This document shows, one piece after another, positions 56,401 through 64,000 of a stretch of DNA of 64,000 nucleotides (position 1 is the first letter of the stretch; each line of letters begins with the position of its first letter). The notes under the pieces are model-generated. The model saw nothing but the letters and a program-made list of their open reading frames with translations, was not told the DNA's origin and searched no databases. A program made the translations under genes and the position numbers. Source of the DNA: Galaxea fascicularis (lineage: Eukaryota > Cnidaria > Anthozoa > Scleractinia > Euphylliidae); NCBI GenBank assembly GCA_948470475.1, contig OX419341.1:4309353-4373352 (forward strand), read 5' to 3'.

Positions 56401-58773
56401 TGTCAAGGTTTTCCACATGACTAGGGTAATAGGATCCCACAAACTGCGGCACTCCACAAGTAATCTCTGTACTACATGTGTCGTCTGTTTTCTCGCCATT
56501 GGAAAGGTTATTTCTTGCTTCAACATCGCATGTCTCTTCACGATGCCTGTCCATGCTGTGAGCGATTTTGCCATCATCTACTGGATAAGATTCACTTTCA
56601 TGTGTTTCTCCTTCATCCCCGGATACTCGAGCAGCAACTGCATCATTCAGAATGTCAAGTTGCATTTCATAAAAAGCTGTTGGGATTTCTTCAATCATTT
56701 CAAGAGAATCTGCAATGACATCTGTCTCACAAACATCAGTAAGATTTCTACGGCTGTCACCACCATCATGCCTATCATTGTCATCAACATAACTACTGCA
56801 ATCATGAATGCTGCCACAGACATCATCATCATCTTGCTCATTGTCTCTTTTTTTGCCATCTTCATCAGTTGCATCATTTTTGCTGTCATTGATTATACCA
56901 CCACCTTCAATGCCAGCATCCTCATCATCATGATCATCAATGCCATGAGTGGCATTATAATCGACACCATAATTAGCAACAATATCTCCAGGAGCATCAA
57001 CGTCATCATCATCAAATTCATGGATGCCACAACCATCACCTTCATCCTTATCGCTGATCTCACTATCATAGTTGTTGACAACAGCATCGTCTTTCTCTTT
57101 AACATCTGCATGGCCATCACTATCACAACTGAAATGAGTGTCCCTTGTGTCATCACTGTCGTCAAGAATATCACCTTCAACGTAGCTGTCATGATCATCA
57201 GCCTCATCGGTGATGTCAACTTTATCAATATCTATGTTCTCGTCATCACTGCCCTGGCTAACAACACCATTACTATCATTAATACTGTTATCGTCATCAC
57301 CATTTTCATTAAAAATGGTACCATCAACAACATCACCAGTGATGACTGCCTTGTCGTCAGCATCAATATCAACACCATCATCACCAACATCATCACGGCT
57401 GGAACAAACACTTCCATTTCCATCAACATTGTCAATTTTGTCAATAACATCTTTATCATCAATATTGCCATCATGATCAACACCATTGTCATCATTACTG
57501 AATTTGCTTCTGATCTCAGCAGCACTGTCATCAAAACTTTTATCGTTATCATCTGTATTAGCATCATCATCAACACCATTATTGTAACTATTCACACAGT
57601 TGTTGCTTTTGTCATTGCTAACAAAATCATCAACATTATCATCATCACATTTGATGACAATGCTGACCTCAGCAACACTGTTATCAAAACTTTCATCATT
57701 ATCATCCGTATTAGCATCATCATCAACAACATTATTGTAATTATTGTTGATGCCATTGTTGCTGTTGTCATTGCTTGCAACGTCCTCATCATCATCATCA
57801 TCAAGAATTATAACACTATCATGAATTTTGCCACCATTATCACCACCATCATCAGAGCCAATATCATTGACATAGATGTCATCACTGCAATCTACATTGT
57901 CATAACTAATGGCTGCCTCATTAACATCAACAGAAAATTCTTCTCTTTTGCCAGTTAATGACAGATCCACCTTGCTGCTTTTACTGATCCCATTTGCTTC
58001 TGCCAGTCTGATTTCTTTCTGAAGCTTTTAAAGAACAAAAACAAAGGTCACTGAATTAAAAGATGGATTCACAAGACAAGGGTTCAGATCGATGGCAATG
58101 AATTCCGGTTTTAAAAAAACTGTGGCGTTCCATAATTTTCAATAAGATTTGATAGGAAATAATGTTAATTTTTCGTAAAATGAACGCTTTCTCCGTTGTA
58201 ATAAGTAGTAACTTATAGTAAATTATACTTCTCAGCCCTCCAATTAACACAGTTTGTTCCTTGGTCTTTGCTATCTACAATTAAAGGCGATTTTAAAACC
58301 CGTTAACTTCATTTACATGTACCGGAGGGTTTTGAAGAACGAGGCATATCACAATGGACACCATTGTTATCCAACGGTATGTAAATGAAGTGAACAGATA
58401 TTCTGAAATCTAGCTCGGAAGAGAGCTCATCTCTAATTTTTTCGTTCAACTTGGTTCAACAACCTTCAACATGTTGAATTGCCTGTTTCAATATTCAAAT
58501 AGCATGATACATTATTCAGCATTTGTTGAACAAGAGCTGGAACATTTGTCGATTAAGAAACGTTGAACTGTGTGTCACCGGCTTAAAGTTAATTTGTGAT
58601 GAATCGAAACCTTTAAAATTAAAATTTGCTACATTACGTACGTTGCAAGAAATCTTCCAAAAAAGTCGACTTACTGCTTTGATTTTGTCAGCCAAAACCA
58701 CATTAAACCACCCCAGTTTTCTTCCAAGCCTCAAACACTTTTCTCGGACAGGGTGTCCCCTGGTAAAATCCAT
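47489..58773 (-). CDS. GCNA: GCNA, germ cell nuclear acidic protein (SprT-like protease)
   Basis: Thirteen coding exons, all phases consistent: 58773-58675, 58018-56190, 55636-55577, 55363-55289, 53867-53737, 53236-53153, 52391-52255, 51410-51340, 50688-50630, 50203-50107, 49868-49761, 48293-48234, 47666-47489. They total 2,988 nt, or 995 aa. Residues 34-643 come from one 1,829 nt exon and form a disordered Asp-rich region. The SprT domain starts near LFKLYNRTVFENQ and holds HEMCH (857-861) with H874, the metalloprotease triad. A zinc ribbon uses C911, C914, C932 and C935. The C-terminus has TPSRFALFVKENFARIK, the small HMG-like end seen in GCNA. GCNA limits DNA-protein crosslinks and protects germline genome stability (family knowledge). 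The donor at the 55289 exon is GTGAAG, chosen for phase. The first Met is the only in-frame ATG before the intron, but the frame is open upstream of it. Confidence 0.93.
48544..48757. promoter_or_regulatory. Cluster of six CCAAT boxes in a GCNA intron
   Basis: ATTGG at 48,544, 48,644 and 48,676, and CCAAT at 48,576, 48,717 and 48,753: six NF-Y-type motifs within 214 bp. Each is flanked in most cases by the fuller GATTGG/CCAATC context. This is possibly a cryptic promoter or an element-derived regulatory block. Confidence 0.4.
48988..49180. repeat. Fold-back element with CRE palindrome in each arm
   Basis: The left arm runs from CTTCAAAACTTACG to GATTTGACGTCACA, and the right arm from TGTGACGTCAAATC to CTCAGTTTTGAAG. 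They pair over about 75 bp with few mismatches around a 35 bp centre. Each arm contains TGACGTCA. Confidence 0.8.
49286..49738. mobile_element. TTA-flanked MITE next to a GCNA splice donor
   Basis: The element begins ACGCCCGTTTAAACGG and ends CCGTTTAAACGGGCCT. It is flanked by TTA (49,283-49,285 and 49,739-49,741) and filled with repeated CAACATTTG / GTTGAAC-type motifs in both orientations. The TTA duplication suits a PIF/Harbinger-like non-autonomous element. It ends 14 bp from the GTAAGT donor at 49,760-49,755 (minus strand). Confidence 0.75.
50368..50462 (+). repeat. Purine-only GGGAGG-rich tract
   Basis: About 95 bp is almost entirely G and A, in GGGAGGGAGG-type units with a poly(G) stretch at the end, inside a GCNA intron. 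It could form G-quadruplex or triplex structures. Confidence 0.9.
51525..51680. repeat. Near-perfect palindrome, 69 bp arms and 18 bp loop
   Basis: The left arm 51,525-51,593 and right arm 51,612-51,680 are reverse complements with one mismatch (TATTTTCGG versus TATTCTCGG). The arms end in AATAGGCCATATTCG / CGAATATGGCCTATT. No obvious target duplication. Confidence 0.95.
51781..52090 (+). mobile_element. tRNA-derived SINE (coral-type), near full length
   Basis: The tRNA-like head has an A box (GCAGTGGTGAGAGCGCTCG) and a B box (GGAGTTCGATACC). The body contains GGGTACTCCGGTTTTCCCC and AACATTTGATTTGATTTG, and the tail ends AAATAAATCATTATTATC. I recognise this body from coral SINEs. It sits in a GCNA intron. 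Confidence 0.8.
55089..55200 (-). mobile_element. Related tRNA-derived SINE fragment
   Basis: Read on the minus strand: GTCGCAGTGGTGAGAGCACT followed by TGGCCTGGGTTTGATTC, the same A and B boxes as the SINE at 51,781 but diverged and lacking the full body. Confidence 0.65.
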
Positions 58774-58987
58774 ACTTTTTACAGCCTCTTCCAAACTCCT
58801 AGCAAATATTACAATGGGGAAACCAACGAAAACGAACGAAAATGGAAAACGACTTGATTTTGGCGCTGAATTGGTTTATGGGGCGAGGTTACACAACAGA
58901 CAAAGTTGATTGGTTAGTTTACAATCTCCTCGACCAATTGAAAATCTAATGTTCTCAGTGGGATCTGGGGCGATTTTCACAAGAAAG
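58774..58987. promoter_or_regulatory. Bidirectional promoter between GCNA and COQ2
   Basis: A 214 bp gap between divergent start codons. It contains GATTGG at about 58,908 and CCAATTG near 58,935, no TATA box in a useful position, and CG-containing sequence close to COQ2. Confidence 0.65.
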
Positions 58988-61900
58988 ATGGCGGCGAATT
59001 CACTTTTTATCCTTCCTTTACGGAGCATTCCATCTTTGACAAGTTGCCTTTTGGCTGGATGTGGCTTTAAAAATCTGAGTTCAACACACAGAGTTACCCT
59101 TCTTCGTTATCTCTATCGATCAACATCCGCTTTTGAAACCTCCCGATTTGCACGAGAGCGCGAGTTTTCGGCCAAGTATGCAAAAGTAATCAAAATTGAT
59201 CAAGATCCTTCGTCGAGTTTTAGAAGGTGGCGATCGACGATTGCTTCCAATTGTGGCTTCAATCGAAAAGACAATACTTTTTCAAGCACAGTGTTTTGTT
59301 GTTGTTTAAATTCCAGCTGTTTTAAACAACAAGAACGCAAATGTTTTTGTTCTAAGCGACGATTTAGCACGGCTACGTTTGTGGACGCTTGTCCAGCCGC
59401 TATGCAACCTTACCTACGCTTAATTCGCTTTGATAAACCCATAGGAACGTGGCTATTGTATTTACCCTGTACATGGAGCATTGGACTTGCAGCAGCCCCA
59501 GGCACCTTACCAGATCTACAACTACTGGCTCTGTTTGGACTAGGGGCACTGGTTATGAGAGGGGCGGGGTGCACTATCAATGACATGTGGGATGTGGACT
59601 TTGATAAGAAGGTAAGACGGTTCATGGAGCCTGGCTTACCTCATAAGAAACATTCTGCGAAAAAAAAAAGACCCTGTTGCACACTCATCATGGAACAGCA
59701 AAGAAGGGTGGGAGGAGTGGAAAGAGAAAACCACTCAACTAGCACAAGAGTAAAGCAAAGTGCACTCTGAATTTTCCCAGTGTAACCACATTAGAAGATT
59801 CCACCTGTTACCTTATACATGGCTTGACCCTTTCCTCCCTGAGAGTGACTTTATAGATTTTACTCTGTCTAACGCCTATAGATTTTACGCGTCAAAGGGA
59901 GACCCTCAGGGGTTAAAACATCATTATTCTTGCAAGGAATTTTTGTTCATGTTTTATTAATCTGCATAATTTAGCAATCAGATATGGTTAGTTTTTTGGT
60001 AATATTCTGATCAGCGTGACTATAAAATTATTGTAGGTCACACGCACTGTTTCCAGACCTTTAGCTGCTGGTTCTGTCACACCTTTCAATGCATTAGTGT
60101 TTCTTGGACTGCAATTGAGTGCTGGGCTGGCAGTATTACTCTCACTTAATTACTACAGGTATTTAATCATTAGGAGGCATTATGAAGTTCATAACAACAT
60201 TCATATACGCAGTATTCTTCATGCAATACACGAGTAAAGAAACAGTGATACATAATTAAATACGCAATAGGCCATTTCCGAGTTCATGTCTGCCTCCTCT
60301 TCAAAGCGAGTCTAAGTATGAAGTTTTTGTGATGATAATTAGTTCTACTTTACAGACCTTTACATGTGAATGAAAACTAATTTTCATAACAAAAACTTCG
60401 CACTTACGCTCGCTTTGAAGAGGAGGCAGACATGAACTCGGGAATGGCCTATTGTACAGTCTGTTTGGCACTTGCAATAATCTGTGAGTATGCACGGAAT
60501 ATCATAGCATACATTTTGCTCATCGCCTATATCCCTGACAAGGACAGTAGTCCAGATATGTCTGACCTTCTCAGAATATCAGCATCAAGGATTTAAAACT
60601 ATGAAATTTACCTCCTCAATGGTGCTACACTGTATTTAACATATTTTTATTGCACAGAATTGCATTGTTTAATACATATGCTTCCATATTTTATTGATTT
60701 AACAAGAACAAGGTAATTTATTCACGTATGGAAAACAGATAGAATAATAAGAGTACTAAAGGCAAGACTTCTTTTCAGAAGCAGAGTAGGTTTATTGAAT
60801 AAAGATGCCTGCATGAATAGCTATAAATAATCATTGTGCATATAAAGTTGCACTGGCAACATTTCTTGTCTTATTTTGCAAATCTTCCCATTCGTTAAAA
60901 ACAGTATTGCCCTCGGAGCATCATCTCTTGCCCTGGTAGTTTCTTACCCACTAATGAAGAGATTCACTTACTGGCCTCAAGCATTCCTTGGTAAGCAACA
61001 TGAGCACAAAGTAACTTGGTTTGCTGACCAGTATTCAGTGTATTCTTAACTAAAGATAAAGATTGTAACCCCTCTAAATTTGAACACAGTGAAAAGGCAG
61101 GCATTTAGAGCTGGTCCTAGTGCAATCAGCTTTGGAAATGTTTGTCTGTAACAGCTCACTTAAATTTAGGAGAGTGAGTTAGCTTACCAGCGGTAATCAT
61201 GTTACATGAACTGTCAATATTGTGAAACTGCATGATCTAAAAGACATCATCAGGACAAGTATGGGGTCCCATGGAAGGTTTTTTGGTTTGTACTGCCCCC
61301 CTCCCTCCCTCCCTGGAAATTCCAATTTAACTCCATACGTTTCTTTACAAAGGTTTGGTTTTGCCGTCCTCCTCCCCCTTGGACTTCCCATGTTAATTGT
61401 CCTTCTGTAAGGGAAGTGTCTAATAGGCTTGACATTCAACAGGGATGTACTTTATGGCTATGCTGCCATCCAAGGGAGCTGTGATTGGTCAGTTTACATT
61501 TTGCTCTCGACACTTTGTTGTCTAATAGGTTTGACATTCAACTGGGGTGCACTTCTTGGCTATGCTGCCGTCCAGGGGAGCTGTGATTGGTCAGTTTGCT
61601 TGCCACTGTATTTAGCAGGAATTAACTGGACTCTTACATATGACACTATCTATGCCCATCAGGTTGGTGATCAGATTGTTTTACGGGTAAATTGTTAAAC
61701 AAAAAGAATTGAAAATGGATTTGCTTTTACTTAAAATAACTGTTCTTTTCATAATGTGCTTTGACTAATATTGTGCAAAATTAACATTGCTTTTGAGTTA
61801 GTGGGAAGTGGTTGGGCCGAATTAGTGATTTAATTTAATGTGCCTATCTTGTATCACATCTTTTTGAAGGTGGGAAGTGTCTGTGTGCTGTTAGCCCAGA

Positions 61901-63088
61901 TTATTAATAATAATTATTAAGGCAGCCTATTTTGGGCTTCTTTCGTACAGGACAAGTCAGATGATGTGTTGATTGGCGTCAAATCCACAGCACTTCTGTT
62001 TGGGGACCAAACAAAACCTTGGCTAACCGGATTTAGTGCCCTGATGTTAAGTGGCCTTGCTCTTGTTGGACTTAACAGTGGGCAAACATGGCCCTACTAT
62101 GCTGGATTGGGATGTGTTGCTACTCACCTTGCATGGCAGGTAAATAATTCAGAGAAAGGCAATGGTACCACAGATACAAGTGAGGGGAAAGAAAGGGGTT
62201 GAGAGCTGCATAATTAATTTTTTTAGTTAGCAATAAACAAGTAGTCTCCCAAGCAGGCCTTCCCCCTGACGAGCATCTGCTGAATGGAGCAGCCACTTCT
62301 GCTCGCCAGCCTCTATTTAAAGAACCCAATCAGAATTGGCTCACTGTTTTGCAATCACATGCTGTAAAATAATGGAAATCCAACACGAGTTTATCCAAAA
62401 CTAGGTAACAGCCTCTGACTGGTCAGTCATCTGTGAATGGAAGTGGCTGCTCCATTCAGCAGATATGCCTGGGAGAGGAATGCAAGACAAAAGCCATAAG
62501 AAGGTCTGCATGGGAGGATAGTAATAAACAAGCTGTTATGCGAATGTTTCTGTTGGTGAAGCTTCAGTGATCCAGGTGAAAGGTGTTGGTTCTTTTGAGT
62601 TTACTCTGTGAAAACAATCTGTAGCTCAATGGTCAGAGCATCCAACTTGTGCTACGGAGGTCTTAGATTCAATTCCTGCCAGGGATTTTCATTTCAGTTG
62701 TCCTTTTGCCCGTTGCCAAGTAGCTAGCAGATCATTTGCTGTACACAACTGATGAAACTAATCTACAAAATTAATTCGTTGTTATTAGGTGGTAACCTAG
62801 AAAAGTCCTCTCACCATAATTTTATTAAGAATAGATTTGTGAACTGCAGTCATGTGGATTTTGTATGGAGAATTTGTAAGCCAGTGTCCTTGAATTTTCA
62901 AACTTTGTTTACAGATTGTAACAGTGGATCTGTCCAGTTCAGTCGACTGTTTGTCAAAGTTCAAGTCAAATAAGTGGCTGGGATTGCTTCTCTTTGCCAG
63001 CATTGTAGTTGGAACAGCTTTCAAGAAATCCACTGACAGTGAAAAAGATGAACAAAGCAAAGTGAAGTTTCAGACTTCAAAAACATAG
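58988..63088 (+). CDS. COQ2: COQ2, mitochondrial 4-hydroxybenzoate polyprenyltransferase
   Basis: Six coding exons with consistent phases: 58988-59611, 60037-60158, 60905-60990, 61529-61662, 61951-62139, 62915-63088 (TAG). They total 1,329 nt, or 442 aa. The N-terminal ~140 residues ([14 protein letters not shown]..., rich in Ser, Arg, Lys) look like a mitochondrial presequence plus linker. Then come the UbiA-family signatures [21 protein letters not shown], the first Asp motif [11 protein letters not shown] (198-208), RPLAAG, and the second motif [13 protein letters not shown] (from residue 315). Alternating hydrophobic stretches fit the multi-helix membrane fold. COQ2 joins 4-hydroxybenzoate to the polyprenyl chain in ubiquinone synthesis at the inner mitochondrial membrane (family knowledge). 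The exon at 61,529 is preceded by an in-frame partial duplicate with its own acceptor. An ATG at 58,949 would extend the protein by 13 residues. Confidence 0.95.
60265..60454. repeat. Fold-back element in COQ2 intron 2
   Basis: The ends CAATAGGCCATTTCCGAGTT and GAACTCGGGAATGGCCTATTG are inverted copies. The arms (including TGTCTGCCTCCTCTTCAAAG and its complement) pair over about 50-70 bp. Confidence 0.8.
61419..61622 (+). repeat. 102 bp tandem duplication of splice acceptor plus start of COQ2 exon 4
   Basis: TCTAATAG followed by GCTTGACATTCAAC (61,419) recurs as TCTAATAG followed by GTTTGACATTCAAC (61,521), exactly 102 bp apart. Both copies continue through GGCTATGCTGCC and GGGAGCTGTGATTGGTCAGT. 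The upstream copy keeps an open frame that reads straight into the downstream one. Confidence 0.9.
62275..62464. repeat. Element with 25 bp terminal inverted repeats in COQ2 intron 5
   Basis: ATCTGCTGAATGGAGCAGCC... at the left and ...GGCTGCTCCATTCAGCAGAT at the right are inverted copies about 190 bp apart; the centre is not palindromic. Confidence 0.75.
62617..62693 (+). repeat. tRNA-like segment, probably SINE-derived
   Basis: TAGCTCAATGGTCAGAGCAT resembles a tRNA D arm/A box and TTAGATTCAATTCC a degraded B box. The acceptor stem is poor, so it is not called a tRNA gene. Confidence 0.5.
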
Positions 63089-64000
63089 TGCTGTATGCCC
63101 AGTAATGGTGCTGCTACTGTAGATCTGGAGTCAGTTGTTTAAAGAGCAGAAACCTTTTATCCACCCTGGAGGTTACTATCACTCTGCACAAAATGTTCTG
63201 CAACAAATAACATTGTTATTTACTGGCTAGTAACTTGTTCACAAGTAGTCACCAATGATGAAGGAGGATTATGTGCTTTTGGAACAACTGGAATCTGATG
63301 GTGATGAGTCAGCCACTACACAACTTCCCAGACTCAATGCAGGGTCTGTACCCATTTTCAGAAGCAAATTTCCAGGACTTTTCCAAGACTCGGAAAGTTT
63401 TTTTTTCTAGGATTTTTAATGCACAGCAACTATTTCTTGCTGCTCCTCAATGTTTTTCAAAACAACTTCATTACATTTCACAGATATCCAGGCTTTTCTA
63501 GGACCTCTGACCATTTTCCAAGAACTTTCCAGCCCTGAAATTCGAGTAATTTCTTGGACAAACCCTGTCAACAACATCTGACTGCAAATCCAACTATGAT
63601 TATTAGAAACATGGTGAATGGTAAATGGGTAACTTTGCAAGAGCATTATTTCTAAAACAAGACCGTTTCTAAATTTTAAAGGAGACTTTAAAGGAGACTT
63701 TTAAGGAGACTGAGATGCCACTATGGTATGACCTATGAAATTTGGTTAGACACTCATCTTTTGAACAGACCATATACATACCATCCCTCATAGCAAAAAA
63801 TAGTCTAACAGATAGCTTAACTAATAGTACCCTGGTGCCGGAGGTTATTCTCCTCATACCAACACAGCCTGAGACATGAAATGCAGTTCGTACAAACCAA
63901 GCTGTGTAGTGAAAGAAATAACCTCTGATGCCCAGGGTAAACTAATAGTAAATTGTTGAAAGTACAAAACACTAAGACGTTGTGTGCAAATGTTTTATTA
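63089..64000. other. COQ2 3' UTR and downstream sequence with repeats
   Basis: No further coding exon. It contains a dispersed element at 63,340-63,567 (ends CAGGGTCTGTAC and AAACCCTG, interior TTCCAGGACTTTTCCA, AGGACC, AACTTTCCAG) and a short tandem repeat of AAGGAGACTTT at about 63,678-63,711. Confidence 0.55.

Noticed and set aside
56369..57958. Long open frame of 529 codons on the + strand
   Set aside because: It is the antisense of the Asp-rich GCNA exon; Ile/Val/Thr repeats are the reverse reading of GAT/GAC/AAT codons.
58910..58987. Upstream extension of COQ2
   Set aside because: The only additional in-frame ATG is at 58,949; the ATG at 58,988 gives a typical presequence. Left as an alternative.

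Overview
The window is nuclear DNA from a metazoan, most likely an anthozoan cnidarian such as a coral. The evidence is a set of intron-rich animal genes with GT-AG splice sites (ZMYND10, an HMGB-type protein, a BTG protein, GCNA, COQ2), AT-rich introns, BEL/Pao and Gypsy retrotransposons, and many fold-back elements and tRNA-derived SINEs of a type I associate with coral genomes. The phylum call is inference; the gene calls rest on exon-by-exon reading with matching splice phases.

Layout: (1) 1-8.5 kb is a retrotransposon block. A BEL/Pao polyprotein runs leftward off the window edge, fully open but with an internal in-frame loss. Next to it lies a 5'-truncated Gypsy element on the + strand with RNase H, integrase and a probable 3' LTR, followed by a small paired-type HTH fragment. 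(2) 9.4-23.1 kb holds a head-to-head pair separated by only 81 bp: a minus-strand gene I cannot name, and ZMYND10 (dynein arm assembly factor, 16 coding exons, 445 aa). The last exon of ZMYND10 lies in an ~850 bp segment that is tandemly duplicated. (3) 26.0-29.4 kb is a two-box HMGB-like gene with an acidic tail and an apparent GC-AG intron. (4) 34.6-35.05 kb is an intronless BTG1/2-type gene on the minus strand with TATA and CRE motifs. (5) 35.4-47.3 kb is gene-poor, with repeats and LINE scraps. (6) 47.5-63.1 kb is a second head-to-head pair, separated by 214 bp: GCNA (minus strand, 13 coding exons, 995 aa, long Asp-rich region plus SprT protease) and COQ2 (plus strand, 6 coding exons, 442 aa, ubiquinone biosynthesis). 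The fourth COQ2 exon carries an in-frame 102 bp duplication that includes its splice acceptor.

The genes do not form a pathway. The two divergent pairs each probably share a promoter. Introns hold numerous palindromic elements; two have TTA target duplications typical of PIF/Harbinger MITEs, and one of these ends 14 bp from a GCNA splice donor. I found no prokaryotic features, no CRISPR array, and no cloverleaf good enough to call a functional tRNA gene.
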